DNA of 64,000 nt from an uncultured Hyphomonas sp. (GCF_963675305.1 NZ_OY776147.1:3162001-3226000); one strand, 5' to 3'; numbered from the stretch's first letter, positions 46,315 to 55,337 are shown. Program-made: numbers and translations. The notes: generated from the letters alone by a model not told the origin.

Positions 46315-47883
46315 ATGATCGACACAGAGGCAATGCCCTTCCTGGCGGATATTCCCCGCGTTCAGGCCCAGGTGCGCCCGGACGAGACCGCTTTCTGGTT
46401 CGAAGGCGAGACGACGACCTATCAGGACCTCGACACCTATTCCAGCCAGGTTGCCAACGGACTGATCCGCGCGGGCATCGAACCGGATGACCGGGTCGGC
46501 TACCTCGCGAAGAACACATCACAATATTATGAGATGCTGTTCGGCGCCGCCAAGGCCCGCGCCGTGATGACCGCCGTGAACACCCGGCTCGCCGCGCCGG
46601 AGGTTCAGTTCATCCTGTCAGACGCCGCCGCAAAAGTGCTGTTCGTCGGCAAGGATTTCTACGACATGGCCGAGCAGATCCGCGCCGAGCTGCCGGATCT
46701 CGTCCAGATCATTGCGCTGGACGGCGGCCATCCCGAATGGCCGGACTATCGCGAATGGCGCGACAGCCAGAGCGCCTCCCTGCCCGGCCTGACCCCGAAA
46801 GCGGACGATGACGTCATCCAGCTCTACACGTCCGGCACGACCGGCCTGCCGAAAGGCGTGCAGCTGACCAATGCGAACTATCACGCCCTGTTCGAACAGG
46901 CCGGCCAGCTGGAATGGTCGAGCTATGGCGCCGGCGAAGGCGTGATGAATGCCATGCCGCTGTTCCATGTGGCCGGGGTCAATCTCGGCCTTCTGGGCGC
47001 AATCCAGGGTGCACGCACCGTGGTGCTGCGCGAGATCGACCCGCAGGTCATCCTCAGCCTGATCGAAGAGCAGAACATCATGCATGCCTTCTGGGTGCCC
47101 GCGGTGATCCTGATGCTGACCCAGCAGCCGAATGTGCGCGACATCGACTGGAGCAATCTGAAGCAGGTCTTCTACGGCGCCTCCCCCATCACAGAGAGCC
47201 TGCTGCTGGAAGCGCAGGAGATCATGGGCGCGCGCTTCACCCAGCTTTATGGCCTGACGGAAACCGTGGGCGCGGCGACCTTCCTGCCGCCGGAGGCGCA
47301 CAATCCGTCCTGGGGCAAGCTGCGCTCCTGCGGCGTGCCCTATCCAGGCGCGGTGATCCGCTGCGTCGACGAAGCAGGCGAACCGGTGCCCGCCGGCGAA
47401 GTTGGCGAGATCGTCATCAAGGCGGGTTTCGTCATGAAAGGCTACTGGAACCGTCCGGATGCGACTGAAGAGTCGATCCGCAATGGCTTCTTCCATACCG
47501 GCGATGCCGGCTATTTCGATGAGGACGGCTTCCTCTATATCCACGACCGGGTGAAGGACATGATCGTGTCCGGTGGAGAGAACGTCTATCCGGCGGAAGT
47601 CGAGAACGCGATCTTCGGGCATCCGGCCGTTGCCGATGTCGCCGTGATCGGCGTGCCAGACGAGAAATGGGGCGAAGCGGTCAAGGCCATCGTCGTGGCG
47701 AAGCCGGGCGAGACGCCGACCCCGGAAAGCATCATTGCCTGGGCCAAGGAACGGATCGCCGGATACAAATGTCCGAAGTCGGTCGATGTGATCGAAGCCC
47801 TGCCCCGCAATCCATCCGGCAAGATCCTCCGCAAGGATTTGCGCGAGCCCTACTGGAAAGACAAGGACCGGCGGGTGGGCTGA
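46315..47883 (+). CDS. Acyl-CoA synthetase (AMP-forming, fatty-acid--CoA ligase type)
   Basis: A 522-residue ANL-superfamily enzyme that activates a carboxylate with ATP and CoA. The P-loop is IQLYTSGTTGLPKGVQLTN. QLYGLTETVGAATFLPPE holds the A5 motif, GYFDEDGFLYIHDRVKDMI the hinge, and LPRNPSGKILRKDLRE the catalytic Lys. Full length. Related proteins handle medium- or long-chain fatty acids; the specificity is not readable. GGAGG precedes the ATG. It is divergent from proA. Confidence 0.95.
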   Translation: MIDTEAMPFLADIPRVQAQVRPDETAFWFEGETTTYQDLDTYSSQVANGLIRAGIEPDDRVGYLAKNTSQYYEMLFGAAKARAVMTAVNTRLAAPEVQFILSDAAAKVLFVGKDFYDMAEQIRAELPDLVQIIALDGGHPEWPDYREWRDSQSASLPGLTPKADDDVIQLYTSGTTGLPKGVQLTNANYHALFEQAGQLEWSSYGAGEGVMNAMPLFHVAGVNLGLLGAIQGARTVVLREIDPQVILSLIEEQNIMHAFWVPAVILMLTQQPNVRDIDWSNLKQVFYGASPITESLLLEAQEIMGARFTQLYGLTETVGAATFLPPEAHNPSWGKLRSCGVPYPGAVIRCVDEAGEPVPAGEVGEIVIKAGFVMKGYWNRPDATEESIRNGFFHTGDAGYFDEDGFLYIHDRVKDMIVSGGENVYPAEVENAIFGHPAVADVAVIGVPDEKWGEAVKAIVVAKPGETPTPESIIAWAKERIAGYKCPKSVDVIEALPRNPSGKILRKDLREPYWKDKDRRVG

Positions 47884-48234
47884 CGCTTCACGCGCGTTCA
47901 ATCAGCGCCATATTCCCGGACCTGTGCCTGCGAAGGACAGCTCCGGGCACTCCGCTCGTCCCGGACTGAGACACCCGCCAGCCCCCACCGAAGGGACGCA
48001 CAGACCAGGACCGGCGCATGCCTGATTGGCATCGGACATTCCGCCGAGGTCCGGATGCGTTATGGTTACCCATCCGTACACCAAATAAATCCGGAAAACA
48101 CAGCAAACAGGTTCCGTTCCAATCAATTCAACAGATTGGCGAAAACAGGTGGAAAGCTTTCCGGGGGATTTTCGTCTGCAGTGTTCAGATGAGCGGCGGG
48201 TCCGGCCTGCCGGTCGCCGCAGAGGGAGACGAAC
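47884..48234. other. Intergenic region of 351 bp
   Basis: No convincing reading frame, tRNA or repeat. It contains the 12-bp palindrome GGAAAGCTTTCC (about 48148-48159) and a locally AT-richer part from about 48060 to 48145 that probably holds the promoter of the small membrane protein gene. The first 150 bp are GC-rich and unremarkable. Confidence 0.5.
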
Positions 48235-48642
48235 ATGAAAGACTGGCAGATATTTTTCTGGGCCGCCGCCTTCTTCAACTTTGCAATCGGCGCGCCACTT
48301 TTCATCTCCCCGGAGATGATGGTCGGCATGACCGGCACGGTGGAGGCCGTCGACCCGGCACTGATGAAAGTCACCGGCGCGCTCGTTCTCTGCTTCGGCG
48401 TCGTCTATGCGATTGTCGGCGGAGACCCGCAACGCTACCGCCCGGTCGTCTGGGCTGGCCTGCTCGGCAAGCTGGGCGTGGCCTATGTCTACCTGCCTGA
48501 CTGGTATCAGGGCACGATCCCGTTCACGACGACTTTGATCGTCCTGATGGACGTCGGCTTTATCGCCGCCTTCCTCTATTTCCTGCTGCGGCCAACCCAG
48601 AAGAAATCTGGTTTCCAGGCCAATCGTGCGGTGAGCTCGTAA
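48235..48642 (+). CDS. Small four-helix membrane protein, function unknown
   Basis: A 135-residue integral membrane protein with four hydrophobic segments (about residues 5-23, 46-64, 70-88 and 97-119). It lacks a cleavable signal. Short motifs ISPEMMVGMTG and LGKLGVAYVYLPDW sit at helix ends. I do not recognise a named family with certainty. GAGGGAG gives a good ribosome site. It is followed by two stem-loops. Confidence 0.75.
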   Translation: MKDWQIFFWAAAFFNFAIGAPLFISPEMMVGMTGTVEAVDPALMKVTGALVLCFGVVYAIVGGDPQRYRPVVWAGLLGKLGVAYVYLPDWYQGTIPFTTTLIVLMDVGFIAAFLYFLLRPTQKKSGFQANRAVSS

Positions 48643-48655
48643 GGATCCCCACAAG

Positions 48656-48690
48656 AAAGACGGCTCATGCAAGCCGTCTTCTTCCCTTGC
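48656..48690 (+). terminator. Terminator of the small membrane protein gene
   Basis: A 9-bp stem AAGACGGCT (48657-48665) and AGCCGTCTT (48672-48680), loop 6 nt, followed by CTTCCCTT. It lies 14 bp after the stop. Confidence 0.8.
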
Positions 48691-48709
48691 GTCTGACCGC
48701 AACTCAAGT

Positions 48710-48760
48710 GGCCTCCGGTGTGCGCCCCCCATACGCATTGCACCGGAGGCCCAATTTTTT
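48710..48760 (+). terminator. Second strong hairpin with U-run
   Basis: GGCCTCCGGTG (48710-48720) pairs perfectly with CACCGGAGGCC (48741-48751). TGCG and CGCA extend the stem inside, and the end is CAATTTTTT. It could be a tandem backup terminator or the end of a short non-coding RNA starting near 48690. No coding gene ends immediately before it. Confidence 0.75.
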
Positions 48761-48869
48761 CCGGAACAGCATGCAGGTGCACACCTCCCGCCTGTCCGCA
48801 CCCGCACATCCCCATGCGAGCGACGGCCTGGCAGGCCTGTGACGCAGAGCTGACCGCGCCGAGGCGTCT

Positions 48870-49139
48870 TTAGTGAGCGAGCTTCAGCCAGTCGCGTGCC
48901 GCGGACAGGGCGGTCTTCACTTCTTCCGACGTCAGAAGCTCAGCCATTTCCTGGCGCTGCACTTTGGCCTCGTCATGCCCGCGGGCAGCAGCGAGGTTAA
49001 ACCATTTGTGCGCGGCGACCAGGTCGACATCCGCATCGATCCCGGCGGCACAGACAAGGCCGGTCTGGTAAAGGTCTTCTGCGCAAGCGTCAGCACCCAG
49101 CAGGGCTCCTGGCGGCAAAGGCATATCTGAATAGGGCAT
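48870..49139 (-). CDS. Short Sel1-like repeat protein
   Basis: An 89-residue protein containing one Sel1-like (TPR-related) unit, DVDLVAAHKWFNLAAARGHDEAK, with the typical A-x-KWF-x-LAAxxGH core. A preceding half-repeat is AEDLYQTGLVCAAG. No signal peptide, so probably cytosolic. Single-repeat Sel1-like proteins of this type occur in many alphaproteobacteria; function unknown, likely a protein-protein adaptor. Confidence 0.78.
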   Translation of the reverse strand: MPYSDMPLPPGALLGADACAEDLYQTGLVCAAGIDADVDLVAAHKWFNLAAARGHDEAKVQRQEMAELLTSEEVKTALSAARDWLKLAH

Positions 49140-49330
49140 CTCGTTCTCCTGTCACCCATGTCCCCTTTCGGCCGGAGTTTTCTCCGTGCACCCGGGGGTC
49201 AACCCAAGGATCACCGGAATGTCCGGTGACGGAGAAAAGAGTGCGCCTTCAGGTTTTCGTTAGGGTTAACAGAAGATGGCCGCGCGAATCACTTCGTAAA
49301 CGGAAGGCCGGCTTTTGTTAGGACCAGACG

Positions 49331-49363
49331 CAAAAACGCCCCGCAGACGGGCTGCAGGGCGTT
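49331..49363 (-). terminator. Rho-independent terminator of carD
   Basis: On the reverse strand AACGCCC (from 49363) pairs with GGGCGTT (ending 49335), GCAG/CTGC extends the stem inside, and TTTTG follows. It lies about 32 bp past the carD stop. Confidence 0.85.
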
Positions 49364-49394
49364 CTCGCATGATGAGACGGTCTGGCTTTCGCCG

Positions 49395-49916
49395 TTACGC
49401 CGCAACTTTTTTCTTGGCCAGGGATTTGGCGAGTTTTTCCATGGCGTCGGTCTTGTCGATGTTTTCGACAGCCGCCAGTTCGCGGGCCATCCGGTCCAGC
49501 GCGCTCTCATAGAGCTGGCGCTCGGAATAGGACTGTTCCGGCTGGTCTTCGCCGCGGTGCAGGTCGCGCACGACTTCCGCGATGGAGATCAGGTCGCCGG
49601 AATTGATCTTGGCTTCATATTCCTGTGCGCGGCGCGACCACATGGTCCGCTTCACGCGGGCCTTGCCGCCGAGCGTCTTAAGGGCGTCGTCCACCAGCTT
49701 GGAGCCGGCCAGTGCGCGCATGCCGGAGGCTTCGGCGCGATTGGTCGGCACGCGCAGGATCATTTTGTCCTGATCGAAGGCGACGACGTAAACTTCCAGT
49801 TCCATCCCGGCAACAGTCTGCTTCTCGACCCCGGTGATCTTGCCGACCCCGTGTGCCGGGTAAACGACGCTTTGACCCACCCCGAACGTCAGTGACGCAT
49901 CTGTTTTTTTCGCCAT
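49395..49916 (-). CDS. carD: CarD/CdnL family transcriptional regulator
   Basis: A 173-residue protein that binds the RNA polymerase beta subunit and stabilizes open complexes at rRNA and growth promoters. The N-terminal Tudor-like RNA polymerase-interacting domain begins FGVGQSVVYPAHGVGKITG. The helical DNA-binding C-terminal domain contains RRAQEYEAKINSGDLISIAEVVRDL and QSYSERQLYESALDRMARELA. The Lys/Ala-rich C-terminus (LAKKKVAA) is usual. It has its own terminator and a 261-bp upstream gap to fdxA. Confidence 0.96.
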   Translation of the reverse strand: MAKKTDASLTFGVGQSVVYPAHGVGKITGVEKQTVAGMELEVYVVAFDQDKMILRVPTNRAEASGMRALAGSKLVDDALKTLGGKARVKRTMWSRRAQEYEAKINSGDLISIAEVVRDLHRGEDQPEQSYSERQLYESALDRMARELAAVENIDKTDAMEKLAKSLAKKKVAA

Positions 49917-50075
49917 GTCGGATATCGCCCTTTTCTACGCATATAAGAGCCGACGAAACCCACCCCAGTCCGCTATGTGTACGGTCTGAGTTGGGAAATT
50001 GCCGCTCTTTTCATTTATTGCTCAAGTCTGAACAGTATCACAAATCTGCAGCTTTTTCAACAGGTCTGCGCAAGC

Positions 50076-50118
50076 GTTAACCATCTATGAAATTAACGAA
50101 CCGCCGGAAATCGTTAAC
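50076..50118. promoter_or_regulatory. Cluster of three TTAAC motifs between fdxA and carD
   Basis: GTTAAC at 50076-50081, TTAAC at 50093-50097 and GTTAAC at 50113-50118. They resemble CtrA half-sites (TTAAC), but the spacings are not the canonical 7 nt, so a CtrA site is only a weak guess. They sit about 160-200 bp upstream of carD. Confidence 0.3.
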
Positions 50119-50177
50119 TTTTCCCCGGTTCTGCAGCAGTCATTGGGCCCACAGGGATACTACCGGCATACAGACTG

Positions 50178-50519
50178 TCAGTCTCCGGCACCCGGATTTG
50201 CGCTGAAGTATTTCTCAAGTTTACCGGTTTCCTGCGCAAACTCTTCGCGATCGGCCGGAGGCTCCTTCATTCGCGTGATATTGGGCCAGGACTTCGAATA
50301 CTCCGAATTGAGCTTCAGCCACTTGCCATCCGGATCGTCCTCGGTGTCGGGCTTGATGGCCTCGACCGGGCATTCGGGTTCGCACACGCCGCAATCGATA
50401 CATTCTTCCGGATGAATGACGAGCATGTTCTCGCCCTCGTAGAAGCAATCGACAGGGCAAACCTCGACGCAATCCATGTATTTGCAGCGGATGCAGGCGT
50501 CGACAACGATATAGGTCAT
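50178..50519 (-). CDS. fdxA: 7Fe ferredoxin (FdxA type)
   Basis: A 113-residue electron carrier with one [3Fe-4S] and one [4Fe-4S] cluster. The start MTYIVVDACIRCKYMDCVEV then CPVDCF, and the second motif CIDCGVCEPECPVEAI, match the FdxA family of alphaproteobacteria. The C-terminal extension (about 60 residues) is usual. Part of the conserved leftward set helicase-S4-TerB-fdxA-carD. Confidence 0.96.
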   Translation of the reverse strand: MTYIVVDACIRCKYMDCVEVCPVDCFYEGENMLVIHPEECIDCGVCEPECPVEAIKPDTEDDPDGKWLKLNSEYSKSWPNITRMKEPPADREEFAQETGKLEKYFSANPGAGD

Positions 50520-50612
50520 GGGAGGGAGGCCTCTTCAGAGGATTTTTGCAGGGGCGAAATGGCGCGCCCGGACCGCGCTGTCAATGCGGCGTCCTGCACC
50601 GTCTGTTTAGCT

Positions 50613-51050
50613 TCAGGCAGTGCGGCGGGCTTCAGCGCGCTGGCGGGCACCGGCGCGGGACACATCATCGACATAGAGCAGCGAGGCAACGTGGCGGATA
50701 AAGGCATCCTCCTCATCCGACCGTTCGCCGTCCGAGAGGGCCACACGGTACAGGCCCTCGACCACAGATACCCTTGATTCCATGGGAAGTTTCTTCACAT
50801 GCCGGGTAAAATTGTAGGAATCGACAGCCTCTTCGGCGAGGGTTTCGCCCTCGGCAATCAGCTCATCCACCGTCGTTGCATCGAGGTTGAACGCGTCCAG
50901 CAAAATTTCCGCGATCATGTCGCTTTCGATGTTCACATATACGCCATCGACCAAAGCAGCTTCGACAAGCAGGGCCGCCGCAGCAAGGTGCGGGTCCATA
51001 TCCCGCTGGGCGGGGGTCCGGGACCCGAAAAGGTTTCTGAGGATGTTCAT
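50613..51050 (-). CDS. TerB-like (tellurite resistance TerB fold) protein
   Basis: A 145-residue helical protein with the TerB signature: LAAAALLVEAALVDGVYVNIE and a C-terminal LYRVALSDGERSDEEDAFIRHVASLLYV, both with acidic metal-binding-like residues. No ter operon is nearby, and stand-alone TerB proteins in alphaproteobacteria are of unknown function. Its ATG overlaps the stop of the S4 gene by 4 nt. Confidence 0.9.
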   Translation of the reverse strand: MNILRNLFGSRTPAQRDMDPHLAAAALLVEAALVDGVYVNIESDMIAEILLDAFNLDATTVDELIAEGETLAEEAVDSYNFTRHVKKLPMESRVSVVEGLYRVALSDGERSDEEDAFIRHVASLLYVDDVSRAGARQRAEARRTA

Positions 51051-51331
51051 TCGGCTCCGCCTTCCAGCAATGTGTAAAGGGCCTGGGCTTCAGCGGGCGG
51101 CCCGCGGCGGGTGCCGAGCTCCAGAATCTCAACGCTCGTTATATGCCCCCCGCGCACAAGGGTTACAACATCACCCGGTGTGATCACCTGGCCGGGCTTG
51201 TCGACCCGCCGGGTCTGCCCGTTGTGAGACAGGCGCACCCCGCGCCTGCGCACATGGCCGGCTGCCAGTGACCTTGTCTTGAAAAAGCGCGCCCGCCAGA
51301 GCCAGACATCAAGGCGCAGCGTGTCGGCCAT
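51047..51331 (-). CDS. S4-domain RNA-binding protein (Hsp15-like)
   Basis: A 94-residue protein with an N-terminal S4 fold: RLDVWLWRARFFKTRSLAAG and VRLSHNGQTRRVDKPGQVI. E. coli Hsp15 binds stalled 50S subunits carrying peptidyl-tRNA; a related ribosome-rescue role is likely but unproven here. It follows the helicase gene by 9 bp and overlaps the TerB gene by 4 nt, so all three are coupled. Confidence 0.92.
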   Translation of the reverse strand: MADTLRLDVWLWRARFFKTRSLAAGHVRRRGVRLSHNGQTRRVDKPGQVITPGDVVTLVRGGHITSVEILELGTRRGPPAEAQALYTLLEGGAE

Positions 51332-51340
51332 TCAGCGGGC

Positions 51341-54085
51341 TCAGCGGAACGGCGTGTAGATGAAGCCGCTCCCGGCAGCCTTGGCCGCTGCGTCAGGTTT
51401 CGGGCCGCCCTTCTTCTTTGGCTTGCGCTTCTTTTTCGGCGGCGGTTCCGGCGGCAGGAGCGCGGCCAGGGCAGCAAACGGGCTGTTCGGATCCGGCTGG
51501 CGGCTCTGGTGTCCGCCGCCGCGCTGCTGGCCATTCCGGCCATCCCGGCGCGGACCGCCCTTTCCGCCCCCCCGGTTCTCGGAGCGATTGCCGCCCCGGT
51601 TGTCCGGCCGTTTACCTTGTCCTTGCCCGCCCTCACGGCGGGGCGGGCGTCCAGCCCCCTCTTCCGGACGGGACCGGGCGCTGTAGCGCCACAGGGTCAC
51701 AGCGCCGGTTTCCTTGTCCTTCTCAGCCGGGGCGAGGCCAAAGCCTTTCAGCACGGCCGGCCAGTCATCAGCCGGGCAGGAGACAACAGAGGCGAGGTCG
51801 ATCGGCACGGCGAAAGCGCTCTTTGCGGCTTCACGGCGGCGTTTCGACAGCTCCCAGCCAAGGCGTTCGGCAAGGTCTGCCCGCACGGCGCGCTTGCCGA
51901 AACGGAGATAGCCATTGGCGGCGAGCGCCTCTTCCGGCCATGTGCCGTCGAGCGGGAAGGAACCTGCCCCTTCCGGCGCCAGCGGAAAGGCTTCGCCCGC
52001 AAAAACCGCCCGCAGGATGGCGATCATGCGCTGGGCAGCCGGCTTCTGCGCATCCGGCACATGGGCTGCGACGCGGCCGGCGCGGATGCCGATGCCTTTT
52101 AGGGCCTCGCGCTGTTCCGGGGTCAGGCGGACAGACTGGTCGTCATTGCGAAGGTCGACGGCCGCACCGCTTTCCAGAACGCGGAAGGCGAGACCGCGCG
52201 GCAGGCCATCCAGCGCCTCGCCTGATTTCTCTTCCGAAAGTTTCCAGTGAACCGGCAGGACGCGCGCGATTTCCGCGCGCAGCCATTCCTCGATCCGGGC
52301 ACGTGCGGGTTCGCGGTCATGCGGTTCGGTCTCGGTGGCGCCAATCAGATCGACGCGCGGCGACATCCAGCCGGCGCCTTTCGACAGGCGCGCCACACCG
52401 GCGCCGCCATGCTCGATCGAGCCATCGTCTGCCAGCGTGAAGGCATCCGACGGTGCCCCGGCAATCTCCGCGAGGCGTTTCAGCAGCATCGGGCGGATCG
52501 CCGCCGCCGCAGCGCCGCGCACGGCCTTGCCTTCCAGAGTACGGGCATCCAGGACCGGTTCGAAGGTCAGGCCTTTCAGGCGTCCGACGATGTGGCCTTC
52601 GACGGTCACGTCGCCTTCCGGCGTCAGGTCAGTCACGAGAGCATCTTCCTTCTTCAGGCTGGCGAGCAGCGCTGTTGTTCTTCGGTCCACGAATCTTGCT
52701 GTCAGCGCCTCATGCAGCGCGTCCGACAAGGCGTCTTCTATCGTGCGGGTCTTTGCCTGCCAATAAGCAGGGTCCTCTAACCAGTCGGGGCGGTTGGCCG
52801 CATAGGTCCATGTACGTATGCTGGCAAGGCGCTGCTGCAGCTTGGCGATGTCGCCCTCGGTGGAGGAAAGATCATCCAGACGGCGCTCCATGCCCGCATT
52901 CGACAGCCGCGCATCCGGATCCATCAGCGTTTCGGCAAGGCCCAGCACCAGCCGGCCATGCCCCTCCGGGCCGAGCTTGCGGAAGTCAGGCAACCGGGCG
53001 AGATCCCACAACCGGCGCACCTTGCGCGTGCCAGAGATGTTCGGCCCGATATGGCCATCCTCGCTCATCCGGCGCAGCACCCATTCGTCCAGCGCATGCG
53101 GCGTATGGATCAGCACCGGATTGCCGGACGGCTTTTCGAGGCTGCGGATCAGCGTGTTGAGCGACGAGAAATCGAGATCGGAATTGCGCCACTGGACCGC
53201 GTCCACCGGGTCGAACCGGTGCGCTTCGATGGCGCGCCATTGTTCTTCCTCGAAGGGCGGGCAATCGGCCGTCTCGCCGAATTCGCCATCCTGCCGGAAG
53301 CGCCCGGCCCGGCCGGCGATCTGTCCGCATTCGGCGATGGTCAGAGGACGGTGGCGGCGGCCATCGAATTTCGAGCGGGAGGCAAAGACCACCCGGTCGA
53401 CATCGAGGTTCAGCCCCATGCCGATCGCGTCCGTGGCGACGATGTAATCCACCTCGCCGGACTGGAACATCTCGACCTGCGCGTTGCGCGTGCGCGGGCT
53501 GAGCGCGCCCATCACGACGGCTGCCCCGCCCTTCTGACGGCGCAGCAGCTCTGCAATGGCGTACACTTCCTCTGCGCTGAAGCCGACAATGGCGGTGCGT
53601 TTCGGCAGCTTGGTGATCTTGGTGTGACCGGTATAGCGAAGCTCGGAGAACCGCTCGCGCGGTTCTGTCCCGGCGCCGAGCTTCAGCTCCCCCAGAATGC
53701 CGCGCATCGTGTCGGAGCCGAGCAGCAGCGTCTCGTGATTGCCGCGCAGGTTGAGGATCCGGTCGGTGAAGATGTGACCGCGGTCCTCGTCCTGGGCGAG
53801 CTGGATTTCGTCGATGGCCACGAAGTCTGTGCGCATCTCCACCGGCATCGCCTCGACCGTGCAGATGAAGTATCGCGCAGAGGACGGAACAATGCGCTCT
53901 TCCCCGGTGATCAGCGCGGCAGACGCTTCGCCTTTCCGCTCCACGACCCGGTCGTAAACCTCCCGCGCCAGCAGGCGCAGCGGCAGGCCGATCATGCCCG
54001 TTCCGAAACCGGTCATCCGTTCAATCGCGTAATGCGTCTTGCCGGTATTGGTGGGGCCCAGAATGGCCTTCAGGGAGGAAGTCAT
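51341..54085 (-). CDS. Suv3/MgpS-type DEAD/DEAH RNA helicase
   Basis: A 914-residue SF2 helicase. I chose the ATG at 54085 because GPTNTGKTHYAIERM (Walker A) follows 9 residues in, as in Suv3 homologues. The upstream extension to 54184 is in the divergent promoter region. Other motifs are VAIDEIQLAQDEDRGH (motif II), SPRTRNAQVEMFQSGEVDYI, ATDAIGMGLNLDVDRVVFAS (motif V) and QIAGRAGRF (motif VI). The C-terminal 110 residues are low-complexity: Arg/Gly/Asn/Gln-rich, then Pro/Lys-rich (PPPKKKRKPKKKGG). Mitochondrial Suv3 works with RNases in RNA decay. The basic RG-rich tail suggests RNA binding or a degradosome-like role. Confidence 0.94.
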   Translation of the reverse strand: MTSSLKAILGPTNTGKTHYAIERMTGFGTGMIGLPLRLLAREVYDRVVERKGEASAALITGEERIVPSSARYFICTVEAMPVEMRTDFVAIDEIQLAQDEDRGHIFTDRILNLRGNHETLLLGSDTMRGILGELKLGAGTEPRERFSELRYTGHTKITKLPKRTAIVGFSAEEVYAIAELLRRQKGGAAVVMGALSPRTRNAQVEMFQSGEVDYIVATDAIGMGLNLDVDRVVFASRSKFDGRRHRPLTIAECGQIAGRAGRFRQDGEFGETADCPPFEEEQWRAIEAHRFDPVDAVQWRNSDLDFSSLNTLIRSLEKPSGNPVLIHTPHALDEWVLRRMSEDGHIGPNISGTRKVRRLWDLARLPDFRKLGPEGHGRLVLGLAETLMDPDARLSNAGMERRLDDLSSTEGDIAKLQQRLASIRTWTYAANRPDWLEDPAYWQAKTRTIEDALSDALHEALTARFVDRRTTALLASLKKEDALVTDLTPEGDVTVEGHIVGRLKGLTFEPVLDARTLEGKAVRGAAAAAIRPMLLKRLAEIAGAPSDAFTLADDGSIEHGGAGVARLSKGAGWMSPRVDLIGATETEPHDREPARARIEEWLRAEIARVLPVHWKLSEEKSGEALDGLPRGLAFRVLESGAAVDLRNDDQSVRLTPEQREALKGIGIRAGRVAAHVPDAQKPAAQRMIAILRAVFAGEAFPLAPEGAGSFPLDGTWPEEALAANGYLRFGKRAVRADLAERLGWELSKRRREAAKSAFAVPIDLASVVSCPADDWPAVLKGFGLAPAEKDKETGAVTLWRYSARSRPEEGAGRPPRREGGQGQGKRPDNRGGNRSENRGGGKGGPRRDGRNGQQRGGGHQSRQPDPNSPFAALAALLPPEPPPKKKRKPKKKGGPKPDAAAKAAGSGFIYTPFR

Positions 54086-54206
54086 GCGCAGCAGGTGCGC
54101 AGGAAGGCGGCACGTGTCAACATTCCACTGCCGCACGCCTTGCCGCGCATGGCTGTTCTGGCACCATTCCTGCAGTTTCGTCACGCGAACCGTAAGAGGA
54201 TGACAC

Positions 54207-55337
54207 GTGGCGAGCGGCGTAATTTACCAGGGAAAAGCAGCGCCGGTGCAGCGCTATTATGTGCTGGACGGGTTTCGCGGCATCGCGGCGCTGATTGTTG
54301 TCCTCTATCACTATGTCGGGCCGGAAAATTATCCTTTCCTCTGGAACAGCTACATCGCGCTGGACATGTTCTTCGTCCTGTCCGGATTTGTGATCTACCA
54401 TTCCTACGCCAATCGCCTGCGCAGCGGCATGAGCGCCGGGACCTATATCAACCAGCGTTTCGCGCGCCTCGCCCCAACCGTGGCGATCGGCGTCCTGTTC
54501 GGCGCGGTCGCCACGCTCGCCTATTACAATTCGACCGGACAGGAAGTGGACGCGACCCGTTTCGCGCTGGTCCATATCGGCCACCTTCTCTTCATTCCGG
54601 GCCTTGTTGACTACAACGACCCGGCCACCGGCATTTTCGAACTCTTCCCCTCGAACGGACCACTCTGGTCGATTTTCTTCGAATTCGTCGCCAGCGTCTG
54701 CTTCATCTGGTTCGTGCGCATGCGCCGCCGGGCGCTTCTGATCGGCAGCCTCGCCTGCTTCCTCATCCTGTTCATCGGCGCCTGCTATGTGACGCTGACC
54801 ACCGGCCGCTTGCTGACCCCGGGCGTCGGGTTCGCGCCGGAACACTTCCTGCTGGGCTTCCCGCGGGTCTTCACCTCTTTCCTTGCCGGTATGCTGATTT
54901 ATGCCCTGACCCAGGAATCCCCGAGATTCCTGACGCGGCGGCTACCGGTCAGCCGCGGCCTGCTGCCGGCGTTCGGCATCTATGGCGCCATGCTGGCCAT
55001 GCTGTTCTTCCCCTTCCACATGTCCGGCTTCTATCCGTTCCTGGCCGTTGCGGTGCTCTGCCCGCTGCTGATCACGGTCGGCGCCCGTATCCAGCCGCAG
55101 GTGCGCTGGTTCAACTGGATCTCGGACTATCTGGGGCAGGTGTCATTCCCGCTCTACTGCATCCACGTGCCGGTCTTCCTGCTGGTGAAGACCTACCTGG
55201 CCGACGCGCCGTGGAAGATTCAGGTCGTGGTGTCGCTCGGCGCGGCGTTCGGGGCTTCGGTCCTGATCCTGGCCCTGATCGAATCCATGCGGGTCCGCCA
55301 GAATGTCACCAAACTGCTGAAGCCCGTGCTGGGCTAG
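54207..55337 (+). CDS. Acyltransferase 3 family membrane protein
   Basis: A 376-residue integral membrane protein with about ten hydrophobic helices. The family start YYVLDGFRGIAALIVVLYHY has the conserved Arg and His thought to be catalytic, and MFFVLSGFVIYHSY has the usual FF-x-LSGF motif. Such proteins O-acylate surface polysaccharides, lipid A, peptidoglycan or small molecules. The start is GTG at 54207 after AAGAGG. It is divergent from the helicase and convergent with the phosphoesterase. Target sugar unknown. Confidence 0.93.
   Translation: MASGVIYQGKAAPVQRYYVLDGFRGIAALIVVLYHYVGPENYPFLWNSYIALDMFFVLSGFVIYHSYANRLRSGMSAGTYINQRFARLAPTVAIGVLFGAVATLAYYNSTGQEVDATRFALVHIGHLLFIPGLVDYNDPATGIFELFPSNGPLWSIFFEFVASVCFIWFVRMRRRALLIGSLACFLILFIGACYVTLTTGRLLTPGVGFAPEHFLLGFPRVFTSFLAGMLIYALTQESPRFLTRRLPVSRGLLPAFGIYGAMLAMLFFPFHMSGFYPFLAVAVLCPLLITVGARIQPQVRWFNWISDYLGQVSFPLYCIHVPVFLLVKTYLADAPWKIQVVVSLGAAFGASVLILALIESMRVRQNVTKLLKPVLG

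Noticed and set aside
50613..51050. Tellurite resistance locus
   Set aside because: Only a lone TerB-fold protein is present, with none of terA, terC, terD or terE.
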